A stretch of 18,327 nt of DNA, taken from NCBI GenBank assembly GCA_021157665.1, contig JAGGWE010000135.1:1-18327 (forward strand). The letters are read 5' to 3'. Every line of letters starts with the position of its first letter. Position 1 is the first letter of the stretch. Positions 7,621 through 15,065 of this stretch are shown one piece after another. A program made the translations under genes and the position numbers. The notes beneath the pieces were generated by a model. That model saw only the letters and a program-made list of their open reading frames with translations, searched no databases and had not been told where the DNA came from. The DNA is from Sulfurimonas sp. GTDB lineage: Bacteria; Campylobacterota; Campylobacteria; Campylobacterales; Sulfurimonadaceae.

Positions 7621-9945
7621 ATGAAAAAAATCGAGATTTCAAGAAGAAAATTTTTACAAGGTAGTGTTGCACTCTGTGTATATGCCACCTCATCACCAGC
7701 CACAATTATCCCAAAAAAAACAACCAAAACTACAATAACAGAAGCTACAAATATTCCTTACCTATGTAATATGTGCAGAAATAAGTGTGCAGGGTTTGCA
7801 AGAGTTGAAGATGGAGTAGTTACAAAATTAAATCCAAACCAATACTTTCCAAAATCAAGAAATATGCTCTGCCCAAAAGGTAATGCTGGAATTGACGCTA
7901 TTTATGATAAAGATAGACTTAAATATCCACTCATTAGAATAGGAAAAAGAGGGGATGGAAAATATAAAAGAGTTACTTGGGATGAAGCAAATGAGCATAT
8001 CAAAGATAAACTAGTTAAAATTTTTAATGAACAAAAAGATAATCGCTCTACCCTTGCCTATTGTAACGGTGAAGGATTTAATAAAAATGAATATATCAAA
8101 TTTTTTGGTGGAAAAATAGGAAGTGCAAACTTTTTAGATGAGGGTTCAATCTGTCTTAACACTAAGCTTGGTGCGACTATATTAACTATTGGTGATATTG
8201 GTGAACCTGATATTGCAGGAAGTGATTTTGTCATTATGGCAGGAGCAAATAGATATGAGTCGCTTATAACTCCAGATAGTATTGATATGATAAAAGCAGA
8301 TAAACAAAAACTTGTAGTAATAGAACCAAGATGCACCGTTACTGCGATTAAAGCAGATGAATGGTTAGCAATAAACCCAGGAACTGACTTAGCTCTGTGT
8401 TTAGCAATGATATATATTACGCTAAAAGATGAACTCTATAACAAAGAGTATGTAAAAAAACAGTTTGATGATTTTGATAAACTAAAAGAACATATTTTAA
8501 AGAACAACTATACCTCAACATGGGCAGAATCAAAAACAAATATACCTGCAAAAAAGATAGAAAAACTAACGAAAGATTTTTTCACTGCTTCAAGACCACT
8601 TTTTTATTTAGGTAGAAGAAGTGTTTGGGCTAAAAATGATTTTCAATTTCGTCGTGCTATGGTGCTTATAAATGCACTAGCAGGAAGTATTAATACAAAA
8701 GGTGGCATTATCTTTGGAAAGCCTTTAAAACTACCTAATGAAGAGATAAATCAACCATTTTATTCCAATGCTCAAGGAAGATTTGATTTAGACGGTATAG
8801 TCTATGGTTCAAGCAAGGCTGGAAGTTGGTTAAATTTTAGAGAAAAACTTCTAAATGGTTCTGCCCCCTATCCCGTAAAAGCTATGTTTATAAGAAAACA
8901 TAACCTTATGCAAAACATGCCAAATATCAAAAAAACTAAAAAGATGCTAGAGATGATGGATTTGATTGTTGTACTAGACACCATGCCAAGTGATACCGCG
9001 ATGATGGCTGATGTAATACTTCCAGAGTGTACATATCTTGAAAGAGAAGATATGGTTGTAAGCTTTAATCGTTTAGAACCATCTCTGGCTCTAAGAAATC
9101 AGGTGCTAAAACCTCTCTATGAGAGTAAAAGTATGCAAGATATTTTAAAAGGTCTTGGACAAAAACTAACTATACCACTCTTTGAACTTAGCATGAAGCA
9201 TGATGAAGAGTTGCAAGAGAGTATAGAAGAGATGGGTAAACTAGAAGCTTTTGAAGATGGTGGATACAATCTATCGGAGTTATATAAACAAGATATATCT
9301 ACTAGAAATAAAATTCTAATAAGCAAAACCTTTGGTGAAAAAGCCTATACAAGCCTAAAAGAGAAAGGTGTTTGGTATCCAAATATGGAAAAATACCATA
9401 AAGAAGTATTTAATAACTCTTATGTATATTATCCTGAGGATAGGAAATTTTATACAGTAAATAAAAAATACAGAGTAAAATGTCACATAGATAAACTTAA
9501 CAAACATGGTTATGATGCCATGCCTACTTGGAGAGATAGTTATGACTTTAAAGTCCCTGATAAAAGCTTTAGACTCATAACAGGTAGATATGTAATGTTT
9601 ACGCAAAGTGCAACAGCAAATAATATAATGCTTAGAGATATAATGAAAACAAACCATATTTGGATAAATAATACAGTTGCCAAAAATTTAAATATTATAG
9701 AAGGTGATAGAGTTGAAGTTAAAAGCAATATAGGCAAGGTAGAAATCTTAGCATACCCAACAAATAAAATTGCTCCAAGCGTAGTCTTTTTCTCACATGG
9801 TTTTGGTTCAAACAGTGATGAGTTAGAACAAGCCTTTGGCAATGGTGCTAATGATAATCAACTTATAGAAGATAAGATGGAAAATATATATGGTTGTGCA
9901 GTTATGAATGAAACAGATGTACAGATAAGAAAGATAAGGACTTAA
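7621..9945 (+). CDS. psrA: Polysulfide/thiosulfate reductase-type molybdopterin subunit (copy 2)
   Basis: Second PsrA/PhsA-family molybdoenzyme, 774 residues, clearly paralogous to the copy at 2770-5199 along its whole length. It has a twin-arginine motif (SRRKFLQ, 7-13), but the following hydrophobic stretch is short and contains Cys19, so export is likely but less certain than for copy 1. The [4Fe-4S] motif is Cys49-x2-Cys52-x3-Cys56-x27-Cys84, and the probable Mo ligand is Cys178 in GSICLN. Shared signatures include AGANRYES, GRRSVWAKNDFQFRRAM, DTMPSDT and LPECTYLER. It is shorter than copy 1 mainly through a reduced linker after the signal peptide and a shorter segment before RKHNLMQNMP. 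The start has AAAGGT at 7607-7612. The gene is followed one base later by psrB2. There is no psrC partner in this unit. Substrate may differ from copy 1. Confidence 0.87.
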   Translation: MKKIEISRRKFLQGSVALCVYATSSPATIIPKKTTKTTITEATNIPYLCNMCRNKCAGFARVEDGVVTKLNPNQYFPKSRNMLCPKGNAGIDAIYDKDRLKYPLIRIGKRGDGKYKRVTWDEANEHIKDKLVKIFNEQKDNRSTLAYCNGEGFNKNEYIKFFGGKIGSANFLDEGSICLNTKLGATILTIGDIGEPDIAGSDFVIMAGANRYESLITPDSIDMIKADKQKLVVIEPRCTVTAIKADEWLAINPGTDLALCLAMIYITLKDELYNKEYVKKQFDDFDKLKEHILKNNYTSTWAESKTNIPAKKIEKLTKDFFTASRPLFYLGRRSVWAKNDFQFRRAMVLINALAGSINTKGGIIFGKPLKLPNEEINQPFYSNAQGRFDLDGIVYGSSKAGSWLNFREKLLNGSAPYPVKAMFIRKHNLMQNMPNIKKTKKMLEMMDLIVVLDTMPSDTAMMADVILPECTYLEREDMVVSFNRLEPSLALRNQVLKPLYESKSMQDILKGLGQKLTIPLFELSMKHDEELQESIEEMGKLEAFEDGGYNLSELYKQDISTRNKILISKTFGEKAYTSLKEKGVWYPNMEKYHKEVFNNSYVYYPEDRKFYTVNKKYRVKCHIDKLNKHGYDAMPTWRDSYDFKVPDKSFRLITGRYVMFTQSATANNIMLRDIMKTNHIWINNTVAKNLNIIEGDRVEVKSNIGKVEILAYPTNKIAPSVVFFSHGFGSNSDELEQAFGNGANDNQLIEDKMENIYGCAVMNETDVQIRKIRT

Positions 9946-9946
9946 A

Positions 9947-10510
9947 ATGGCTAAATATGGAATGGCTTTTGACTATAAACTCTGCATAAATTGCCATGCT
10001 TGTGAAGTAGCATGCAAAGAGGAAAATGGTATCTTACTCGGTGCAGATAAACATAGACTTTGGATTGGGGAGAGTGAGCCAGTTGGTGATTTTTACAATC
10101 TTGCTCGAGATAAAGGTGGCTTTTTACAGCATCAATGCCAACAATGTGAGAATGCACCCTGCCTTAAAGCTTGTCCAAATGATGCGATATATAGAGATGA
10201 AAATGGTATTATTCAACTTTATGAATCTAAATGTGATTTAAGCCTAAACTGTATGGATGCCTGTCCCTATGATGCGAGATATGTAGATGAAAAAAAACAT
10301 ATAACAGATAAATGTATATTTTGTAGTGATACCAGACTATCTCGTGGAGAAACAACAACAGCCTGTCAAATTACATGCCCTGCTAAAGTAAGAATATTTG
10401 GTGATTTAGATGATGAAAATAGTGAAATATCAAAAATATTAAGTCAAAGAGAATATTTTACTCTAAAACCTGAAAAAGGTACAGAACCAAAACTGTTTTA
10501 TCTTGTATAA
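9947..10510 (+). CDS. psrB: Polysulfide reductase-type iron-sulfur subunit (copy 2), one ligand Cys replaced by Ser
   Basis: Four-cluster ferredoxin-like subunit of 187 residues, same length and numbering as PsrB1. Motifs 1, 2 and 4 are complete (Cys13/16/19/23, 64/67/72/76, 123/126/140/144). Motif 3 reads C-D-L-S-L-N-C-M-D-A-C: Cys96, Ser99, Cys102, Cys106, where copy 1 has Cys99. The codon is AGC at 10241-10243, one base from TGC. This position matches the Trp of NarH, and Cys102 of E. coli DmsB, where replacement is known to turn a [4Fe-4S] cluster into [3Fe-4S]. The cluster nearest the membrane side is therefore probably altered (inference). The frame is otherwise intact and well conserved, so this is not a decaying gene. 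AAGGA at 9936-9940 lies within the end of psrA2, and the start follows that stop by one base. Confidence 0.9.
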   Translation: MAKYGMAFDYKLCINCHACEVACKEENGILLGADKHRLWIGESEPVGDFYNLARDKGGFLQHQCQQCENAPCLKACPNDAIYRDENGIIQLYESKCDLSLNCMDACPYDARYVDEKKHITDKCIFCSDTRLSRGETTTACQITCPAKVRIFGDLDDENSEISKILSQREYFTLKPEKGTEPKLFYLV

Positions 10511-10564
10511 TCGTTACAAATAAAATAAAATGTATCTATTAATTTTATAATAAATATTACTTTT

Positions 10565-10583
10565 ATTTTATCTTAGATAAAAT
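10565..10583. promoter_or_regulatory. 19-base palindrome upstream of the cysteine-terminated protein gene
   Basis: ATTTTATCTTAGATAAAAT has 9-base arms (10565-10573, 10575-10583) around one central T, and ends 23 bases before the ATG at 10607. It could be an operator overlapping the promoter or a small hairpin. It is AT-rich and lacks a T-run suited to termination, so an operator is the better guess. Confidence 0.4.
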
Positions 10584-10606
10584 ATACAAAATTTCAAGGA
10601 GAAACA

Positions 10607-10927
10607 ATGAATAAAATCGTTAAAATTGCACTAGGTGCAACACTACTATTGTCTTTAGGGACTGCTACTTTAAGTGCAGATACTGCTAAAGGTCAAAAAC
10701 TTTATACTAAAAAACTAAAAAAAGCTTGTGCTATGACTGGTGCTGAAGCTGCTGGTAAGCACACTCAAGATGAGTGGGCTGAAATTGGTACAGCTGGTAT
10801 GGCTGCAGAGATTAAAACAATCTGTCCTAATGTTAAAGATAAAGCTCTTAAAGAAAAATATCTTCAACACTACTTTGATTTCTTCAATGAGTATGCAAGC
10901 GATAGTGGAAATGTTCCTTCTTGCTAG
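10607..10927 (+). CDS. Small secreted protein with C-terminal cysteine, cytochrome c-like but lacking a haem motif
   Basis: Protein of 106 residues with a signal peptide (about 1-24, ending LSA). The mature start, AKGQKLYTKK, looks like the first helix of a class I cytochrome c, but no CxxCH follows: the only Cys are 41, 73 and the very last residue, 106 (ending GNVPSC). His52 and His88 are present. I recall similar proteins ending in ASDSGNVPSC in other Campylobacterota, sometimes labelled cytochrome c, but cannot confirm this here. The gene lies 96 bases after psrB2, with no clear terminator between, and is closed by a strong hairpin. AAGGAG at 10596-10601 is a good ribosome site. The exposed terminal Cys next to a polysulfide-type reductase suggests a periplasmic sulfur-carrying or thiol role, but this is inference; function is unknown. 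Confidence 0.8.
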   Translation: MNKIVKIALGATLLLSLGTATLSADTAKGQKLYTKKLKKACAMTGAEAAGKHTQDEWAEIGTAGMAAEIKTICPNVKDKALKEKYLQHYFDFFNEYASDSGNVPSC

Positions 10928-10936
10928 TTAGTCCCC

Positions 10937-10970
10937 TTAAATCACACTTTTAAAGTGTGATTTAAACTAC
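10937..10970 (+). terminator. Terminator hairpin closing the second psr unit
   Basis: Two perfect 14-base arms (10937-10950 and 10952-10965) flank a single central T; the sequence that follows is ACTAC then TTTT. In RNA the loop would open to several bases. The ATG of the next gene lies only 11 bases past the right arm. Confidence 0.7.
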
Positions 10971-10976
10971 TTTTAT

Positions 10977-13097
10977 ATGCTTTATACTTCACAATACTTA
11001 CGAACTCGCTCTAAAATACGAGAAATAAAAAGATTAGACAATAATATTATAGCTATATGTACTGATTCACATGGGATAAAACTATTATCATTTGATGACT
11101 GCAACACCATACAAAATATCTCTCATGAAAATTTAAATATAAATACCTCAGCAATAGCTTTTAGTCCAAATTCTGAATTTCTTAGCTTTAGTTTAGATTC
11201 ATTTATTTATATTCTCCACATGCCAAGCAATATTGTTATAAAAACTATTAATACTCAAGAAGAAAAAATAGAGATGTTAACATTTGATTTAGAGTCAAAA
11301 TATATTATTGGAACAAGTAAAACAGGTAGAGTATTGCAATACAGATATGATGGTTCATCTTTATTAGCAAGATTATATTCATTTGATAAGCAAAATACTA
11401 AAAATAAAGCAACAACCGTTAGTTCTTTTGCATTTTATAAAAATTATATGGCATGTGGCTCTAATAATGGTACTATTTTTACTATTGACTTACAATCAAG
11501 AACAAATAAAATAATTTTTAATAATAACAACTCTCGTGTAAACTCCATAATATTTTTAAATTCTACAGATATTGTAAGTGCTGACAATAAAGGTAATATA
11601 TGTTTCAACTCACTAAAAAACAATAAATTAATAAAAAAAATAGAAACTGGTTTTACAAAAGTTAAACAAATTGTTCTCATGCCAAATCCAAATTTTTTAA
11701 TGGTTGTTGGAGATACAAATTATATTTCAATATATGATATTAAAAAATATAAACTTCTTTATAACAAATATATAGAGTTTGATGATATTGTTAAAAAACT
11801 TATCGTTGTAGATGAGTTTACTCTATTAGCTTCATTAAATAATAACTCTTTGGAGAAAGTTAAACTACTAAATCCTAATGAATTAAACTCCTTAATAGTT
11901 AAAAATTCTCTCGATAAAGCTTTTTTATTAGTAGAACAACATAGTATGCTAAAAGATACAAAAGAGTACAAAGATTTAGAAAAAGCTTATGAAAATATTT
12001 ATAATCAAGCCTTGGAAGCTCTAATAAATCAAAATAAAAACAAAGCTATCCAACTTACAAAAATATTTAAATATACAGATTCAAAAAAAGAAGAGATTAA
12101 ATTACTATTTCAAGCTTTTGATAACTATGCAAGATTTAAAAGCCTTTATATTGATAAAAAATACCCCTTAGCTTATACAATGGCTTCAAAATTTCCAGCA
12201 CTTCAAAAAACATTTCAATATGCAAAAATGGAAGAGCAGTGGATTCAAACCTTTAAAAATGCTCAAAGACAAATAGCATATGGAAGATATGATAATGCTT
12301 CTTCTTTACTAAATGAATATGCCACTGTAATACAAAAGAGACCGATAATAAAACTAATTTTAAAAAATAATCATGATTTTTTAGAATTTTTAAAAGCTAT
12401 AGAATTAAAAAATTTTCAAAAAGTTGAAAAAATTGCTAAAACAAATGAACTTTTTACAAAAGTACCTACATATGCAGGTATAAAAGATGAGATAAACCTA
12501 GCACTTGAAGATTTACAAAGAGATATTAACAACTCTGATATAAAATCTGCTGTTCAAAAAATTACTAAACTTCAAAATATTGATTATATAACAAAAGAAC
12601 TATCAATATTAAAAAATGAATGTAGTGCAATTGAAAAACTTTATAATGCTTATGAAAAAAATGATTTTGTAGCCTGTTATGAAGTATATGATAAATATCA
12701 TCTCTTAAGTACAAATGAATTAGGAGTTTTACTACAAAAACAATGGTCTAAAATAATCTCTAAATGTGAAGTATTTGCTTTGAAAGGTAATATAAAAGAT
12801 ATAAAAACAACATTAGGAGAATTTATAAATCTAAGTTCTCGAAGAGATAAAATAGGAGATCTCTTTAGGGTTAGCTTTCATTCAAAAATCAAAGGACTTC
12901 TTGCTCAAAAAAAATATAAAAAAGCAGAAGCAATTATATACTCATATATAGATATATTTGGTTTAGATAATGAAATTATTTCTATAATGAAAATGTATGA
13001 AAACTTTTCAAAAACTAGACTGGCGATTACTCAAAACCAAAATAATAGAATAGATAGAGATAGCTGGATAAACTCTGATATTATAATGGGGAGTTAA
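10977..13097 (+). CDS. Beta-propeller plus alpha-helical repeat protein, function unknown
   Basis: Large cytoplasmic protein of 706 residues with no signal peptide and no membrane segment. Residues 1 to about 310 read as repeated beta-strand units typical of a WD40-like propeller, for example IAFSPNSEFLSFSLDSFIYI, MACGSNNGTIFTIDL, IVSADNKGNICFNSL and MVVGDTNYISIYDI; about six or seven units can be discerned. From about 315 to the end it is predicted helical, Lys/Glu/Asn-rich, with Tyr-Ala pairs that suggest TPR-like solenoid repeats (e.g. NAQRQIAYGRYDNASSLLNEY). I do not recognise a named family. Propeller plus helical solenoid usually makes a scaffold for protein complexes. No Shine-Dalgarno sequence precedes the ATG, which lies just after a terminator hairpin, so translation may be leaderless. 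The 3' end overlaps that of fliI by 17 bases on the opposite strand. Confidence 0.78.
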   Translation: MLYTSQYLRTRSKIREIKRLDNNIIAICTDSHGIKLLSFDDCNTIQNISHENLNINTSAIAFSPNSEFLSFSLDSFIYILHMPSNIVIKTINTQEEKIEMLTFDLESKYIIGTSKTGRVLQYRYDGSSLLARLYSFDKQNTKNKATTVSSFAFYKNYMACGSNNGTIFTIDLQSRTNKIIFNNNNSRVNSIIFLNSTDIVSADNKGNICFNSLKNNKLIKKIETGFTKVKQIVLMPNPNFLMVVGDTNYISIYDIKKYKLLYNKYIEFDDIVKKLIVVDEFTLLASLNNNSLEKVKLLNPNELNSLIVKNSLDKAFLLVEQHSMLKDTKEYKDLEKAYENIYNQALEALINQNKNKAIQLTKIFKYTDSKKEEIKLLFQAFDNYARFKSLYIDKKYPLAYTMASKFPALQKTFQYAKMEEQWIQTFKNAQRQIAYGRYDNASSLLNEYATVIQKRPIIKLILKNNHDFLEFLKAIELKNFQKVEKIAKTNELFTKVPTYAGIKDEINLALEDLQRDINNSDIKSAVQKITKLQNIDYITKELSILKNECSAIEKLYNAYEKNDFVACYEVYDKYHLLSTNELGVLLQKQWSKIISKCEVFALKGNIKDIKTTLGEFINLSSRRDKIGDLFRVSFHSKIKGLLAQKKYKKAEAIIYSYIDIFGLDNEIISIMKMYENFSKTRLAITQNQNNRIDRDSWINSDIIMGS
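11216..11224 (-). repeat. Copy of the GGCATGTGG motif
   Basis: Exact copy (CCACATGCC on the plus strand) inside the propeller protein gene. Other exact copies are at 11450-11458, 14399-14407 and 16553-16561. Confidence 0.45.
11450..11458 (+). repeat. Copy of the GGCATGTGG motif
   Basis: Exact copy, second one within the propeller protein gene, in opposite orientation to the copy at 11216-11224. Confidence 0.45.
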
Positions 13098-14403
13098 CAT
13101 CGCTCATAAGCTCTGTAATAATAGATATAGTCTCATCAAATGGACTTTGATAAGTAGCCCCCTGAGAAAGAAATTTTTGCATATCGTTTTTTTTATTTAT
13201 CGCTTCATCTAGCTCGGGATCTGTACCTTTTGTATAAGCACCTATTCTAATAAGTACCTCATTCTCTTTAAGTAGTGTATATAATCTTCTAAACTTCATT
13301 ACAGCCTGAAAATGCTCCGTAGAGATAATATCATTCATAACCCTAGAAGCTGAATTTAGGACATGAATAGGTGGATAGAGACCAAAGTCTGTAAGTTCAC
13401 GAGAAAGTACAATATGCCCATCTAAAATAGAACGAGACTGATCAGCAATAGGATCACTCATATCATCCCCTTCGATTAGAACTGTAAAGAAGGCAGTTAT
13501 AGAACCTTTACCCTCTTCCTTCCCTGCCCTTTCCATTAACTGAGGTAAAAGTGTAAGAGAAGATGGTGGATAGCCTTTTGAAGTTGGTGGTTCACCAAGA
13601 GCAAGACCTATCTCTCTTTGAGCCATTGCAAATCTTGTAATAGAGTCCATAATGAAAAGAACATCAAGACCTTTGTCTTTAAAATGCTCTGCAACACTCA
13701 TTGCAGCAAAAGCACCATACTTTCTCATAAGTGGAGAATCATCAGAGGTTGCAACGATAATAACAGTATTTTCTAAGTTACCCCCTAAGTTCTTCTCAAT
13801 AAACTCAGGAACCTCCCTACCCCTTTCACCAATCAATGCTACAACTTTTATCGGTGCATCTGAACCTCTAACAATCATACCCATAAGAGTTGATTTTCCA
13901 ACTCCTGAACCTGCGAAAATCCCAAGTTTTTGACCTTTTCCACATGTTAAAAGTCCATCTATACTTTTAACACCAACAGAAAAAACCTCATCTATCATTC
14001 CTCGTTTCATTGCAGCTATTGGTGCTTTTATTATTGGCGTTAGTTTAGAGTTATTTATATTTCCTTTACCATCAATGGGTCTCATAAAAGGATCAACAAC
14101 TCGACCTAAAAGAGAATCACCAACAGGTATATTTAAACCTGTTGAATCTAAAAAGACTTTATCTCCTGAACAAAATCCCTCTACAAAACTAAAAGGTGTT
14201 ATAAAAAAGGTTGAGCCATCTATCTCTGTAACCATACCTATAGTTTCTTGTCCTGTATCATTTGAAATAATTTTCACTATATCACTAATACTTACTTTTA
14301 AACCTTTTGCTGTTATTACCGTAGCATTGATTTTAACTACCTGACCAAAAGCTACAGAGTAGTTTTTGGTAGCTAGTTTTTCTTTTAGTGATTTAAATGG
14401 CAT
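13081..14403 (-). CDS. fliI: Flagellum-specific ATPase FliI
   Basis: ATPase of the flagellar type III export apparatus, 440 residues, the usual family length. It works as a hexamer at the cytoplasmic base of the flagellum with FliH and FliJ. The Walker A motif is AGSGVGKST (164-172), the Walker B strand LDVLFIMD (246-253), and the catalytic Glu region GERGRE (192-197); the stretch YPPSSLTLLPQLMERAG is typical of FliI and of type III secretion ATPases. FliI rather than a virulence ATPase is preferred because of match to Campylobacterota FliI and absence of other secretion genes. The ATG at 14403 is the only sensible start, and follows folE by 13 bases, but has no Shine-Dalgarno sequence: the leader is pyrimidine-rich. 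Translation may depend on coupling to folE. The 3' end overlaps the convergent propeller gene. Confidence 0.96.
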   Translation of the reverse strand: MPFKSLKEKLATKNYSVAFGQVVKINATVITAKGLKVSISDIVKIISNDTGQETIGMVTEIDGSTFFITPFSFVEGFCSGDKVFLDSTGLNIPVGDSLLGRVVDPFMRPIDGKGNINNSKLTPIIKAPIAAMKRGMIDEVFSVGVKSIDGLLTCGKGQKLGIFAGSGVGKSTLMGMIVRGSDAPIKVVALIGERGREVPEFIEKNLGGNLENTVIIVATSDDSPLMRKYGAFAAMSVAEHFKDKGLDVLFIMDSITRFAMAQREIGLALGEPPTSKGYPPSSLTLLPQLMERAGKEEGKGSITAFFTVLIEGDDMSDPIADQSRSILDGHIVLSRELTDFGLYPPIHVLNSASRVMNDIISTEHFQAVMKFRRLYTLLKENEVLIRIGAYTKGTDPELDEAINKKNDMQKFLSQGATYQSPFDETISIITELMSDVNSPL

Positions 14404-14407
14404 GTGG
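14399..14407 (+). repeat. Copy of the GGCATGTGG motif, containing the fliI start codon
   Basis: Exact copy. On the minus strand it reads CCACATGCC, and its central ATG is the fliI initiation codon. Confidence 0.45.
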
Positions 14408-14416
14408 AGGAGGACT
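14404..14416 (-). other. Anti-Shine-Dalgarno-like leader before fliI
   Basis: On the coding strand the 13 bases between the folE stop and fliI ATG read AGTCCTCCTCCAC. The CCTCC runs resemble the 3' end of 16S rRNA instead of being complementary to it, so they cannot act as a ribosome binding site. Confidence 0.7.
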
Positions 14417-15001
14417 TTAGTATCGTGTACCAGTTGGTGAATTTATAAGAGAAAAGAATTCTGCTCTTGTTTTTTCATCTTTTTTAAATAATCCTCTTAA
14501 TGCTGAAGATGTTGTTGTTGAATTAATCTTTTCAACTCCTCTCATCTCCATACACATATGACGAGCCTGTATAACAACAGCTACACCTTTTGGCTGGATT
14601 GTGTCCATTATCGAATCAGCAATTTGTTCTGTTAGTTCCTCTTGAATTTGCATACGACGAGCAAAAACATTTACTACACGAGGAATTTTTGACAATCCAA
14701 CAACCCTACCATCTGGAATATAAGCAACATGAACTTTACCAATAATAGGTAATAGATGATGTTCACAAGTTGAATAAAATTCAATATCACGAACCAGAAC
14801 CATCTCATCATTGGAACTTGTAAAAAGTGCTTTTTTCAAAATCTCTTCTGGATTTTCTTTATAGCCCCCATAAATAAACTCAAAAGCCTTTCTGACACGC
14901 TCAGGAGTTTTTATAAGCCCTTCCCTATCAGGATCTTCCCCAACATGAAGCATCATAGTTTTTACTGCATTTTCAAATTGCAAATTTTTATTATCGGACA
15001 A
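14417..15001 (-). CDS. folE: GTP cyclohydrolase I
   Basis: Converts GTP to 7,8-dihydroneopterin triphosphate, the first step of tetrahydrofolate (and, in some bacteria, queuosine-type) biosynthesis; cytoplasmic homodecamer. At 194 residues it has the normal bacterial type IA length. Zinc ligands are Cys79, His82 (in [11 protein letters not shown]) and Cys150 (in [11 protein letters not shown]), with the same 71-residue spacing as Cys110-Cys181 of the E. coli enzyme. Other signatures are [17 protein letters not shown] and [11 protein letters not shown]. The start is TTG at 15001, supported by AAAGGG six bases upstream; the next Met codons (16, 17) would remove part of the N-terminal helix and have no better site. 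It sits between the ClC gene (64 bases upstream) and fliI (13 bases downstream), probably one transcript. Confidence 0.95.
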   Translation of the reverse strand: MSDNKNLQFENAVKTMMLHVGEDPDREGLIKTPERVRKAFEFIYGGYKENPEEILKKALFTSSNDEMVLVRDIEFYSTCEHHLLPIIGKVHVAYIPDGRVVGLSKIPRVVNVFARRMQIQEELTEQIADSIMDTIQPKGVAVVIQARHMCMEMRGVEKINSTTTSSALRGLFKKDEKTRAEFFSLINSPTGTRY

Positions 15002-15007
15002 TCTATT

Positions 15008-15013
15008 CCCTTT
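15008..15013 (-). promoter_or_regulatory. Shine-Dalgarno site that selects the folE TTG start
   Basis: AAAGGG on the minus strand, six bases before the TTG at 15001. Confidence 0.7.
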
Positions 15014-15065
15014 AAATATTAATGAAGTAATTATACAATAATTTTTATACTCTTGTTTCTATAAA

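Noticed and set aside
2770..9945. Assigning the two molybdoenzymes as formate dehydrogenase or periplasmic nitrate reductase
   Set aside because: The SICL Mo-ligand context, lack of selenocysteine and the four-cluster PsrB plus NrfD partners fit the PsrA/PhsA branch better.
10607..10927. Calling the small secreted protein a true cytochrome c
   Set aside because: There is no CxxCH or variant haem motif anywhere in the protein.
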